Source: Galeopsis tetrahit (lineage: Eukaryota > Streptophyta > Magnoliopsida > Lamiales > Lamiaceae). From it: a stretch of 64,000 bases of DNA. A program made the position numbers and the translations under genes. The stretch's first letter is position 1; each line of letters opens with the position of its first letter. Location of the stretch: NCBI GenBank assembly GCA_963675135.1, contig OY776129.1:47132141-47196140 (forward strand). Direction: 5' to 3'. Of the stretch, positions 53,090 to 64,000 are shown in pieces. The notes beneath the pieces are model-generated. The model had not been told where the DNA came from. It saw nothing but the letters and a program-made list of their open reading frames with translations, and searched no databases.

Positions 53090-53240
53090 ATGTAAAAAAT
53101 GATTAAAATTGAAAGGTAAAGAACATACTTATTTTATAAAGTTGAAACTTAAATAATTTATTTTGAAATGTCTCAAAGTTATAGGACTAAAAAAAAAATA
53201 TTTAAATGAAACTACATTTCGTAGACGAAGCCGTGAGTAT

Positions 53241-54480
53241 TTTATTTTTTGGTCTAAAATTAATATGCACACTTATAAATAAAATAAAATTATTTTATAT
53301 AATAATATATCATTCACTTTTTACTTTACACGTGTACTTTATATATAAATAATCAATATTCCTTAAAACTCAAAATGAATCATGTACAAAATTCGGACGA
53401 ATAAAGTATATAATTATTAATTTTATTTGAACGTGGCTTATTAAATACCCACTTCTATTTTTGTCCACACTTCACAATTCTCTATCTTTTATATTTTATA
53501 CTTCACAATTCTCTATCTTTTATATTTTATAATTAATCTACTTTTTTAATTCTTACTCTTTCCACCTTTTATCTTTTTTATTTTTCTATACCCAAATATA
53601 ATTTTAAACATTAAATATTATATTCATTAATATTTGTGTAAACAATAGGTAACTTAATGATGGAGTAGTTATTAACTTGTAGTACTCCCTCCATTTCAAA
53701 CATTTTGATCATAAATTTGTTTTAAGAAGTTTATTATTTTAATTATTTCTATTATACTTCTCTCTAAATTACTCTATATAATTTTCTATAATTTCCTTCT
53801 TTTTTTCGATAATTAAAAGAGATTATTACTCATTTTTTTCTTTATTTTATTTTCTTTTTCTCTTTTTTATTTCTTCATCTTTAAGGTTGATTGAGAGTAA
53901 TTTTGTAAAAAATTATGTCTTTTAATTTTATACAAAATAATAAAAATAACAATAAATGTATGGAGTATTATCTTTTATTTTTATACAAGGTATTTGTCTA
54001 TCATTATTAAAAACGTGTTCTAAAAAAAATTACTAACTAATTTTCCGCATAAACCTACAAATTACACAGGACAAAACAAATCTCGTACGTTGGGCTCAAT
54101 GGTGAAAATGTTACTACATAAAAATTTAAATTCATGGTCGTTTGTGCTCACATAATTAATTCGTCAACTCTGATTTTTAAAACAAAATCTAATATCATAT
54201 TTATAAAATCTTCCAAGTCTATTTAGACTACATAAGTTTTGAAACCAACTATTCAAATCATTGGTGATCTAGAACTTAGTCGAAGGGGCCCAATTATAAA
54301 TAAAAAAATTTACTTTTAATATCATATAAATATTTTTTAAACATATAATATATTACTAATCAAGTTATATAAGTTTTAATATATTTCAATAACTATTTCA
54401 TTTATTCCACTCGTTACCTACAAAATAATATTTATACCGTCTATAAGCAAACATCTTTTAATTTTTATGTTTTAAATTGT
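53241..54480. other. AT-rich intergenic with a Stowaway-like MITE
   Basis: No gene. A MITE of about 285 bp at 53687-53970 starts TACTCCCTCCATTTCAAACA and ends TGTATGGAGTATTATC, which pairs weakly with the start. Confidence 0.5.
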
Positions 54481-54483
54481 TAT

Positions 54484-54865
54484 ATACTTCAATCGTTTCA
54501 TATTGTTTGACACTATTAGTCTTAATTTTTACTTTAAAAATTGTCATTTTAGTTATTTTTACCACGTTTAATTTCTCTCTATAATTTTCCTTCTAATACT
54601 TTTTTTTATTTCTCTTTTTTGATAATTGAAGCAAATTATTTCACTAATATGACTATTATTATACATGTTGACTAGTTTAATTAAAAACTTTACTAATATG
54701 AATTTATCATCATTTAAAAAAAAAAAAAAAAAACTCAATCCGTACAAACTTTGTAGGAATGATTCGAAATGCAATGATAAAAATATTATTTTTATTTAAA
54801 AAAATACATATTAAGTTTAGATGGATAAAAGAAAAATACATACAAAATTTGAACGGAGTGAGTAT
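54484..54865. mobile_element. Stowaway-like MITE, about 380 bp
   Basis: TACTTCAATCGTTTCATATT and the reverse complement of AATTTGAACGGAGTGAGTA form a diverged inverted repeat. An A run of 18 lies inside at 54717-54734. Confidence 0.5.
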
Positions 54866-54932
54866 AATATACTATAAAATTAATATAAATTAATTAATTT
54901 CACACTTCTAAAAGTTTGGCTCAAATTATCTC

Positions 54933-55150
54933 AATGTGCTATCAGGGTCTTAGATTCAAACCCACACATTCTGAGTTTAATTCCTATTGAAAGCAATTTC
55001 ATCTATATTAAATTATCTATTCGATGAGCCTCCTCCCAAAATGATAGAGGTGATAATTTGATCCACGAGTGAGAAAATATAAGAAAAATAATATAAATAA
55101 ATTGACTCCACACATTTGTACACGTTTAAACTTTTAGACGAGACGAATTC
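54933..55150 (+). repeat. tRNA-like repeat related to 63140-63240
   Basis: CTATCAGGGTCTTAGATTCA, then AATTCCTATTGAAAGCAATT and TATTCGATGAGCCTCCTCCC, parallel TATCAGAGCCTCC, GATTCCTGCTTGAAGCAATT and CACTCGATGGGCCTCTTCCC at 63140-63235. A piece with CTTTTAGACGAGACGAATTC follows, which sits on the other side in the 63 kb copy. Confidence 0.6.
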
Positions 55151-55319
55151 TTTCATAATAATCATTAAAAAAATTGGAGGACAAAAAACATGAATATAAA
55201 GAAGGGTTGGAAGGTTTTGAAAGTAAAAATGAAAATCAAACTCATAAGTGTGTTTGGAATTATACCATATGATTTTGATTCTAAAAAGAAAGTCTATCAC
55301 ACCTCAATCGCGTAAGAGG

Positions 55320-56188
55320 TATAATAATAATTACTCCCTCGGTCACAAAATTATTTACATGGTTTGATCAGTACAATTTTTTTTTAAAAGTGAATTTAGT
55401 GGTTGATGATGTAATATAAATGTGAGACATTTTAAGTGATTTGGTGAGGTGTAAAGTGGGTATAATGAGATGTAAAGTAAAATGTATTTAAAAAGAGAGT
55501 GTCAATTTTAAAAATAAAATGATGTTGGGAGTATTAATTTTGTGAGTATTTTCATATTAAAAACGTGAAGTAATTTTGGAACATCCAAATAAATAATGTG
55601 CAAATAATCACGGGAAAGAGTATGCGTCAACGCTATTACTATTTTTTACAAATTTTAATTTTTGGGAATGAAATGAACCTATGAGAAAAGGGAATCGATC
55701 TCCATTATTTTTATTAAAACCATATCTCGACTCTTAATCAGTCAAACCATTTAAGTTTGATTTCAATTCAATTCCCAATTCCAAAAATCCAACCCATACA
55801 CATCTAAGATAAAAATGTGGAGTAGAATCATGCACAATGATAATAGTAGAGGAGAGGGGCCCCTCCCGAGTAGAAAACAAAAGAAATGGACAATACAATA
55901 CAAGGAAAGGCTGTAAAAAGAGCACATTATTAATTTGCTGTCTGTCCCTCGTTTTCTCTTATTCACTACTTTAAACACAAAAGATGCCCCTTTCCTCATT
56001 TTTAGCCCCTTTTCAGAAATTGCACGAGAATGTCTGTTCCTAACTTTTCAAACCTGTTGCTTTCCTCTTACTCGTAAAAATTTACACACTTTTAAAAGAT
56101 TTTAAATACTCGGTTGTTCAAAATAAACGAATTTAGATATTAAGATTAGTTATGGTTGAAGGTTTCTTTCGATATACATGTTGAAATA
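55320..56188. other. intergenic with MITE-like ends, no gene
   Basis: TTACTCCCTCGGTCACAAAA at 55331 is a MITE-type end; its partner is unclear. Short frames (for example 55734-55925 minus) are not supported by any motif. Confidence 0.45.
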
Positions 56189-56190
56189 TA

Positions 56191-56447
56191 CTCCCTCCGT
56201 CCCGCTATAAACTTCCCCTTTCTTTTTCTTTTGGGTGTTTTGATTAAGAAATATGATAAAATAATAGATAAAGTATAAGTGATGTGATGGTGAAAGAGAA
56301 AATAATAGATGGGTATTACATGAAGTATGATAAAATAATAGATAAAGTAGAAGTGATGTGATTGAGAGAGAGAAAATAATATGCCAAAAATGGAATTAGA
56401 AGGGACATCATAAAAGGAAAGTGAGAAACTTACGGTGGCGCGGAGAG
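56191..56447. mobile_element. Stowaway MITE, 257 bp, TA flanks
   Basis: CTCCCTCCGTCCCGCTATAA at the left; the reverse complement of the right end is CTCTCCGCGCCACCGTAAGT, then TTCTCACTTTCC. TA lies at 56189-56190 and 56448-56449. An internal tandem phrase (ATGATAAAATAATAGATAAA, then GTRTAAGTGATGTGAT) is repeated about 77 bp apart. Confidence 0.78.
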
Positions 56448-57071
56448 TAATTTATTTGTTCTTTCAAAAATTGTTCATTTTGTCTTTAAAAAAAATGGCT
56501 ATTCAGAGAATTATTTAAAAATATTATTTTACCATAATATCATTTTTAAACAATTTATTATAATATTCAATTAGACGTATTTTCGACATTTTACCATGAA
56601 TAACAAGAGTATGGATGTTTAACGCCGTTCTTTATCATTTTTTTGTCACGTTACCGAAAGTTACTTATTTAATTTTTTTACAACATTCATTATCTCCCTC
56701 TACTTTTATTTGTTCTTATCACACTATACATTTTCTCTTTTCTACTCTACTTCTCCCTCTATTTTTTTTTATTGCAAATAGTGTGTAGTTCAATCATATG
56801 CACACGATCAAGGTGTTTTTACATGTTAATTAATCTTTTAATTTTAATTTTATTAGACATCTATTTTAAATTTGATTACCTATCTATTTCGAGTTAAACT
56901 ACCGAATTAGTGAAAGCGGAACGAGGAAATACTTAATTAATAAAATAATAATTAAATTAAATAGTAGGATCGTTTGAAATCATTCATAACAATCATACGA
57001 AATCGGGCATAACATTAATTAAGTAGGAAATAAAAACAGCAAATCACTTATTTGATTAATTAATAAATTTT

Positions 57072-57312
57072 GGGTAAAGTCTAGTATGCACTCGAGTGCA
57101 TGCTGTGCACCCTAGTCCATGTGCACTTTTCAGTTTATTACTCCGTAACTTACACTTTTTGATAAATGGTGTTACACTTTTCAATTATTACTTATACAGT
57201 TTAATAATTGAAAAGTGCAACACCATTTACCAAAAAGTGTAAGTCAGTAACTGAAAAGTGCAACATGGACTAGGGTGCACAACATACACTCGAGTCCATA
57301 GCAGACCAACCC
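57072..57312. mobile_element. foldback MITE, 241 bp, 8-bp TSD
   Basis: TAAATTTT flanks it exactly at 57064-57071 and 57313-57320. The arms are about 110 bp and pair nearly end to end: GCACTCGAGTGCATGCTGTG / reverse complement GGACTCGAGTGTATGTTGTG, then CACCCTAGTCCATGT, GCACTTTTCAGTT, TTACACTTTTTG and AATGGTGTT. Only a few bases of loop remain. No coding. The 8-bp duplication suggests hAT; 8 of 9 for a 9-mer would also fit a MULE. Confidence 0.88.
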
Positions 57313-57726
57313 TAAATTTTGATCGAAATGTATTTACATGAAAATGCATCAATAAAATATTATAGTACATATACCAGTCTATTCGATTCACACACTATTT
57401 TATATTGAACTTCAAACTTGACTTTTTTGCATAATAAATCACGTGTGCAACTCAAATAAACAAAGATAGTTACATTTAATTTTACACAAAGATTAAGAAA
57501 AATCAATAAATGTAGTCAAATTTAACTAATATGTCAATTTTGCCCTTGAAATCTCATACTCCAAAATTTGCTAAGCATTAATTACTCTTATTAATTAGGG
57601 GTAAAATTGACAATAAAAAATTTAAAATAATAAAGTAAAATATAAATTATAAAAATGAACTGTGGAAGTAATATTTTTTTTAATTATATGATGAATAGTT
57701 TGCTCCGGGACTTCAATTAATAGTAG

Positions 57727-59066
57727 GGCAATTCTTACGTTAGTCAAATTTTACAAAGTGACTACATAGTCACTTTGTCGAATCGCGCCACGTGGCATCG
57801 TAAACGTCGTAACGATCTGCTACCTGTTATACGGATTTAAATTATTTATATAATTTTTTAAATTGTATTTTGTTATTTACTATATTACCCTTCTTTTATT
57901 TAAATTATTTTTAAAATATATACATATATATATATATATTAGGTAAAATTACTATTCTACCCTTTTTATACAAATATTATTATTTTAAAAATTAAATAAA
58001 TCAATCCAAATAATAATTAAATAATAGATTAGTTAAATTAGAAATTAGATTTTTTGTCGTCCCAAATTCCCTTCCATCTAGTCTGGCACATTCTTAATGA
58101 AGTTTGTAGTATGAGTTCTCCCACAGGAAATGAAATTCAAGAGAATTTGAGATGTCATTCTTAACTTGAACGGGGCATTAAAATAGACAATTGCTTCAAT
58201 ATCATTCTTTTTTAAACTTATGATAAATACGAAAACTCAAACATCACGCATCCACAGTATATTCCCTACATAGTGTGATAGTAATACTAATCTGAAATTA
58301 GAAATTAGGTTTTTTTGTCGTCCCCACTTCCTTTGCTAAATTGCTAAATTAAGTTGCAAATTTTATTTGAGGCATTTTGTCGAACACTTGTTGATCAATC
58401 AAGTTTTTATTTGACTTGAGTCAATTTAAAAAACAATTACTACTAAACTACTTAACCCCAATTTTAACAACCCCAAGTTTGAGTGTAGAATTCAAGAAAT
58501 CGAACATAGAACTCGTAAACAAAATCAATCAGAGAAAATCGAAAAATTCTAACAAAAATTTCAAAATCAGTCGGTGGCGGCTGGCAGGCAGCGTGGAAGC
58601 TGAGCAGCGGAGGCTGGCAGGCGGCGGATGATGGGTCGCAGGGAGGAAAAAAAATGGATAAAATAAAAAACGCATGTATTAACTAGATTTTAATGAATTT
58701 GATTTCTTTAAGGTTTAATTTGATTTTTTTTTTTTAATAAATTGATTTGATTTTTTTTTTGTTATTAATTTTATTAATATCATAAGGGTAAATATGTAAT
58801 TTTAACATTACATATTTTAATTACATTAATAAATATAATAAATTATTTTATTGTATAAGGATAAAAATGTAATCTTACAATAATAGATTTTAATTAATTT
58901 AATTTAATAGAAAATATAAATTTATGATACATTACGACACATACGATGAATACATACCGTAAATTGTACAAAAGGTAACATGTTATCAAGTTTAAGTCTT
59001 TAGATTAGATTTTTAATGACTTAAATTAACTGACTACGGTAGTCATTACGACAACTTACGACACCC
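57727..59066. mobile_element. possible MULE with captured GC-rich block
   Basis: Weak terminal similarity: left GGCAATTCTTACGTTAGTC and GTGACTACATAGTCA; right reverse complement GGGTGTCGTAAGTTGTCG and ATGACTACCGTAGTCA. Flanking TAATAGTAG (57718-57726) and TAACTATAG (59067-59075) match at 6 of 9. The centre has a GC-rich GGCGGCTGGCAGGC block (58573-58630) inside a 71-codon frame of unknown nature. Confidence 0.35.
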
Positions 59067-59075
59067 TAACTATAG

Positions 59076-61280
59076 GTAGGAGGTCAGTATTGAATTACTC
59101 TTTCGAGCGTTTGTTTGCTCCTGGGCCTATATCAGATTGGGCTCCGTTAGATCATAATTGGGCTGAACGGTTAATTTTGCTAAGCCCGACACAACTCCAA
59201 GCCCAAATTTGCTACAATTAGAACTTGGGCTTGTCAGCATTCATTATTTTACGATTCTGTGAAATGTCTTAAATTAAATTATTGGACATTTTCTTGACAA
59301 GTATTGAATATTGACAAGTGTATATTTCTCAGCATGACAGGTCTTGAATATTGGCATGTGTGAATTTTTCGCCATGTAAATATCCAATATAAATTACTAT
59401 AAAAAGATAGTTTATATGACCTTAATTGATAATTTAATTAGATTGAAGACAATCCTGCTAAGCAATTGTACACATAGCCATTTCATTTTTTCGGAAGTAA
59501 ACGATTTTTGTCTCTTGAAAATTGCAATAAGTTTCGGTGAAAGTAAAATAAATAGTTAAATACCTAGACTCACCTAAATCCCCTTCAATATTCAGGTTTC
59601 AATTTGCCATTTCATTCAAGCCGACATTAAATTAATGCTACAATAAATAAATTACACCTTTTATAATATTTATATTTATTTTTGTATATATAAAGACATA
59701 CCGGAGCTGGAATGGATTATGATCACCACTGTATTATAGGAATGAATTGATATTTGGATTTGTATTTGAATTGAGATGAATTGAAAGAGATTGGATTGGG
59801 ATTGAGCCAATCCAAATCCGGATTTGACCAATCCCAAACCAAACACCGCCTTAGTGTACAAGAAACTGCAGCTTAGTGTACCAAATAATACAAAATTACT
59901 TAAAAAAAAAAAAAAAAAAACTACAAAAATAAAATAAAATTAATTACATATATATTTGATATAGTGCAAAAAAATCACATCTAAAGATACTGATTAGTTT
60001 AGATAGTCAAGTCATGATTTAAATTGAACTTAAATTCATGATGTGACGATCTTACAGTAGAACTCCTCCCATTGATGAATATAATTAAATTAAAGTCATT
60101 TCACTTTCGGCTTTGGGTGAAAATGAAATGAGTGAATTTGATCACGATGTGGAGCTAGAAATCATTAAAGCAGCAAATTAACAAAGGAGGATTTACATTT
60201 GGTCAAATTTACTTTTCATGTTGACACCATAATTCCCTTTAATTGCAACAATTCAAAGCTACTGTTTGTGTGTTTACATACTCCGACTTTAGTGGGAAAA
60301 ATCAAAGTGATCATTTTGTATAAACAATTAATTAAGGCAAGTAATTAATTCCATGATAAATTAAAGCATCCTCCAAAACATCATGCATGTACTTTAATTT
60401 ACCCTAAATCAAAGTGATTAGGACATGCATGCACTTTAATTTACCCTTCTTCATTAATGTTGAGTAACTATTACTAAACATCCTCCCAAATTAAAGCACT
60501 TAAGCACATCAACATCTCAAAATTATTTCCTCATTAAAAAAAAAAATTAATCCAAAATTCTTAACGAAAAATACCTCCGAAAATACTTAGCTTCTTCTTT
60601 GACTCATTCAACCACGAACTACTTAAAAAAAAGCAGTACATAACATGGAATATATGTTTACCTCTCGAATAGATATATCCACAGTATCACATTGAACCAC
60701 CAATTTTAACTTCATATGTTAAGTGAATCGGTAAGTGCTCTATCGAATCAAAGATGTTGAGTAAGAAAATATGTTCTAAGTTCTAATTTGTACAAAATAA
60801 CTGGAATGTCCTTCAAACGGACCATGTCATCAAGTTTAAACATTGTTGACGCTAAATCTCTGTTGAACTGACTTAATTTAGTTATAGCCCTTCCTACATT
60901 GATTGGAAGAAATTTGAAAAATGCAATATTTAACAATCGTTGTATAAACATGTGTCAATCATGTCTTTATATTTCAAATATATAGCTTATCTTTTATTGT
61001 GTGCGACAACTCAAGTCTGACAAATAGTCATGTATAAATATGTACTCCGTAATTTAGAATTCAAGCTAGCTTTTCCTTTTATAACTCAACGCTAACTTTT
61101 GCAGAAGTTGGCATGAGATGATCTTATACATAAAAAGAATCTTATTTAATTACTCCATGTTATATTGATTTGTGAATTTATAGAGCTCCATTTCAGTTAC
61201 ATTTAAAATAGAAAGTCGCATACAATTCTTTACTATGACACTTTCACCCGGCCACTCTCTATATTAGGGGAGGACCTGCA
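59076..61280. other. intergenic, no gene recognised
   Basis: AT-rich. 59745-59845 has repeated GGATTTG/CCAATCC words and ends ACCAAACACCGCC, a hAT-MITE-like terminus, but I could not find a matching left end. A 67-codon minus frame at 60748-60951 has no motif. A phrase of about 20 bp (ATGCATGYACTTTAATTTAC) is repeated at 60383 and 60427. Confidence 0.5.
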
Positions 61281-61284
61281 TAAT

Positions 61285-61590
61285 TAATTAGGGTGTGATT
61301 TTTTTTATTATTAAAATTTAAAATAAAAAATGTAGATGTATATAATTTTATTTATTTTATTGGAGAAGAAAATAAAAGAATAATTAAAAAAGTTAGAATT
61401 TATATAAAATAGAATTAGAAAAATAAAATAAATAAATTATTTATATCATTTCTAACTTTTAAATTTTTTTATCAATCATTTTTTTTCTTCCCCAATAAAA
61501 TAAATAATATTACATACACCTATACCTTTAAAAAAATATATATTAAATTTAAATAAACAATAGTTTTTTACACAAAACCCTACTAATTAA
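61285..61590. mobile_element. AT-rich foldback MITE, about 305 bp
   Basis: Left TTAATTAGGGTGTGATTTTT and the reverse complement of the right end TTAATTAGTAGGGTTTTGTG. Inner arms also pair: GAAGAAAATAAAAGAATAAT with the reverse complement of TCAATCATTTTTTTTCTTCC. Ends are approximate. Confidence 0.55.
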
Positions 61591-61599
61591 GTGGATTTT

Positions 61600-62835
61600 A
61601 AACTAGTACTCCACATGTATAATATTTGAAGTGTTAATCATTCTGGGACGACTACTTTCCGACAAATGGACAAGATTAGTTTATAAGCAATGAGACCCAC
61701 GACACTAGATTTTCCTGGTACACTACCACTGTGTCGTTTGTCGCATTCTCCTCTGGAAGGAGTTTAGGGAAAAAAAAAAAAAAAAAAAAAATCAAAGGCT
61801 TTTGGTTTATATATGTGTGATTTTAATTAATTAATTTTCTGATTTTAGGATAGTTAAAATTAAATTGATCCTTTGAGTACAATATAGTAGAATCTTCGAA
61901 TGACTTGTTAAGAGATTTTTTCAAATTACCACGAGATTATTATTATCAGATAGATTGCATTTTAATTAACTGATCGAAATTCATGTTATAATAATAATAT
62001 GTTCCTTAGTAATTTGAATCGGGAGTATTTGAAATTATATGATCAGTAGCAAGATTAGCATAATTTTTGTGGAGAGGAAGGTACGTACGTCATTACAGCA
62101 TAAGAGTGACGTCATCATTAGCCCCACCATATAGTGCTATTGATAATATGATATAGTGGAACCAGATTTTTTTATATTTTAAAAGCATAGTGGAGGCAGA
62201 AATTAATTACTCCAAACATCGGGTGTGAGCTGACCTTTTAAAATATATTAATTTATATATATATAGTGCTGAAATATGAAAGGGCAATAAAAGGTTAAGA
62301 AATGGGACCAAATTAGCCATGCTAGCTTGTGACCAATTTGCAGCACAAGCGTGTGCCAAGTTGTGTTTTCATTGTCCTAACAGAAATCATAGTACATTGT
62401 GAAAATTATCCCAATATTATAATGCTCATTCAGTCATAGTTCGGTAAAAAAAATTACTATAAAAGAGAATTGAGAATTAATTTGCTCACAATGTGTTGGG
62501 AAGAAGATGCAATTGGGTGGAATGGTACGTATAGCGTTCAGTTGTGTTTTAACGCGTTGTATTGTACTATAAGATAATAAAACATGTGATTCATAACATT
62601 AAAGTATTGCGGGTAGTTCTGTGTAGGGTAGCAAATTATGTATGGATGACAATGGGGGTCACGTTGGGCCGATTAATTGGAGGGCGAAGGTGGCGCAATG
62701 AGGGAGGGTTGGGAAAGGGGATACAATGGGTGGGGGGAAATAAAAACAAAAAAGAGTACTCACATATATCGAATAGAAAAATATCAAAAATATTAATTTA
62801 TTTTGAAAAAATTTCATCTCATCTAAAAGTCTAAA
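61600..62835. other. intergenic, no feature recognised
   Basis: A 22-base A run lies at about 61770. A short plus frame at 62562-62834 with a GC-richer patch (62690-62745) has no recognisable motif and is not called. Confidence 0.5.
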
Positions 62836-62837
62836 TT

Positions 62838-63210
62838 TTAAATGGGTGGAATTGCTTTCAGTAGGAAGAATCGAACACAGATCGTTTGACTGGAGGCTCT
62901 AATACCATGTAAGAATTTCATCTCATCTAAAAGTCTGAACTTGTAAAGAGGTGGAGAATTAATTCATGTATATTAATTCCTATTATGTTCGATATACTGA
63001 TTTTTTGGCAAGGTATAGTAATGGGAGTACTGCAATAAAACGAAAAACAAAATACAGATATTAGGAATTAATATACAAGAATTAATTTTCCACCTCTCTA
63101 AGTTCGCACTTTTAGATGAGACAAAATTCTTTTATGGTATCAGAGCCTCCAAATTAACAAACGATTTTGGTTCGATTCCTGCTTGAAGCAATTCCACCCA
63201 TTTAAATTGT
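62838..63210. repeat. large inverted repeat of tRNA-like sequence, about 150-bp arms
   Basis: The left arm (62838-62992) is the reverse complement of the right arm (63061-63208) with about 15 percent differences; a loop of about 68 bp lies between. The right arm reads TATGGTATCAGAGCCTCC, then GGTTCGATTCCTGCTTGAAG and CAATTCCACCCATTTAAA. TGGTATCAGAGC is the initiator Met tRNA complement, and GGTTCGATTCC fits a pol III B box. It could be two head-to-head SINE-like copies. Related sequence at 54933. Confidence 0.75.
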
Positions 63211-63606
63211 CCACTCGATGGGCCTCTTCCCCAAAGGGTCCCGCTACAAGACAGACTACGTCCAAAAAATTAGATATCGAGCTTGAGTCAATTTGTTGCA
63301 AGCAGCTCAGTTTGTTTAACATCACTAGCCCTGGGTATCGTCTCCAAAGGTAAGAGCGAAGCAGTTATAGATGGGCCTCAAAGACCATCAAAGACAAATT
63401 GTCAAATTCGTGTGTTAGTTGGTCACCCACTTACTACATTTTAACAAAGTTGAACACATTTCTACTTATAAGGAGCTCAATCTCCTTACAAATTTCGGTT
63501 TCTTCACCTTCCTACAAACACATCTTCATTCTCCACACTAGAAATGTGACGTCCCATCGCTTCGTATTAATTTCTCACTCACCGAAATTCGATTTTAAGA
63601 CTTTAA

Positions 63607-64000
63607 CACTACAAAAAACGCGCGCTACAGGGACGGACAAATGCCGACGGATTATAGTCCGTCAGCATTTCCGACGGAAATGCTGACGGAATGCTGACGG
63701 ATTGAAAAGTCAACGTCAATGCTGAAATGCTGGCGGATTTCCGTTCCGTAAGCATTTACCGAGGGTAAATGCTGACGGATGTTTTGAAATATGTATGCCG
63801 ACGGAAATGCCGACGGATAATCCGTCGGCAAAAGACACGTTGAATTCGCACCGCCTCGTTTTCCAATAAGGTAACCGTTGGCATTAAAGTCGGCGGTTAC
63901 CGAGGGAAATGCCGACGGAATATCCGTCGGCAATATTTTTTTTTTAATATATAAGGGCCTCAAATCAATCAGATCAGTTTGTTTTAGAAAAAAAAAAAGG
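63607..64000 (+). mobile_element. terminus of a CACTA (En/Spm) transposon
   Basis: It starts CACTACAAAAAACGCGCGCT, the diagnostic CACTA end, followed by dense subterminal repeats of GCCGACGG / CCGTCGGC in both orientations (63643-63933), including the palindrome GACGGATAATCCGTC. The element runs off the window, so the transposase and the 3-bp target duplication cannot be seen. Confidence 0.9.

Larger units (their letters stand above)
51336..53202. mobile_element. MULE-like TIR element in copy B, 1.87 kb with nested elements
   Basis: TAAATGGAA (51327-51335) and TAAATGAAA (53203-53211) match at 8 of 9. Copy A has one TAAATGAAA at 40393-40401. The arms of about 100 bp pair: TTTTTTTTAGTTCTATAAGT on the left with the reverse complement of the right (TTTTTTTTTAGTCCTATAAC), both continuing to AGTTTCAACTTTA and TTTACCTTTCAATTTTAAT. 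It carries a MITE (51526-51783), a further inverted-repeat element (51794-53056) and a SINE. Confidence 0.78.

Noticed and set aside
60748..60951. 67-codon minus frame
   Set aside because: No motif, short, AT-rich context.
63140..63200. tRNA gene
   Set aside because: A-box and B-box-like words are present, but no cloverleaf with anticodon arm could be formed, and the sequence is one arm of a repeat.
1..64000. a new multi-gene defence, toxin or biosynthetic system
   Set aside because: The three host genes are unrelated and far apart; everything else that is coding is retroelement or transposon derived.

Overview
This window is nuclear DNA from a flowering plant. A TB1/CYC-class TCP gene, a nepenthesin-type aspartic protease, a plant soluble sulfotransferase, Copia elements, a plant L1-type LINE and many plant MITEs all point that way. 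Gene style suggests a eudicot, perhaps an asterid; that last step is a guess. It is gene-poor, AT-rich and dominated by transposable elements (TEs). I can support only three host genes: the TCP factor (6111-7115, minus), the aspartic protease (29007-30368, plus) and the two-exon sulfotransferase (40713-41756, minus). They look unrelated and form no cluster or operon-like unit.

Layout. 1-3184: 3' part of a Copia element (Copia-1) with an open reading frame and its 3' LTR. 3185-10857: intergenic DNA around the TCP gene, with small retroposon scars, MITEs and a quadruplex-type G-run. 10867-22305: three members of one Mutator-like (MULE) family lie almost end to end. The first, MULE-0, is about 0.7 kb originally but spans 9 kb, because it was hit by a truncated LINE, which was itself hit by a complete Copia element (Copia-2), then by a hAT-type MITE and by a Stowaway-type element that carries another MULE-like insertion. 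The third, MULE-2, carries another hAT-type MITE. 22306-29006: intergenic DNA with an LTR fragment, a decayed LINE fragment and a 0.7 kb element with a perfect 9-bp target duplication.

29007-30603: aspartic protease. 31036-32372: a hAT MITE, tRNA-like repeats and a retroposon scar. 33005-40430: repeat/duplication copy A, split by a 6.4 kb nearly intact LINE. 40713-41756: sulfotransferase. 41943-43415: a MULE with long terminal inverted repeats. 43980-44774: a complete short retroposon. 44830-53240: copy B of the same unit, split by Copia-3, by a tail-only scar and by another MULE. 53200-64000: TE-rich DNA with Stowaway MITEs, a perfect foldback MITE, tRNA-like inverted repeats, and the end of a CACTA transposon running off the window.

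The most useful result is structural. Many insertions are delimited to the base by target site duplications (TSDs), and copies A and B act as empty-site controls for each other, so several insertion events can be ordered. I found no CRISPR array, rRNA or credible functional tRNA gene, and no clear new protein system. The best candidates for something under-described are the tail-only LINE insertions, the MULE family with shared TCGACA hairpins, and a structurally recent but coding-dead Copia element.
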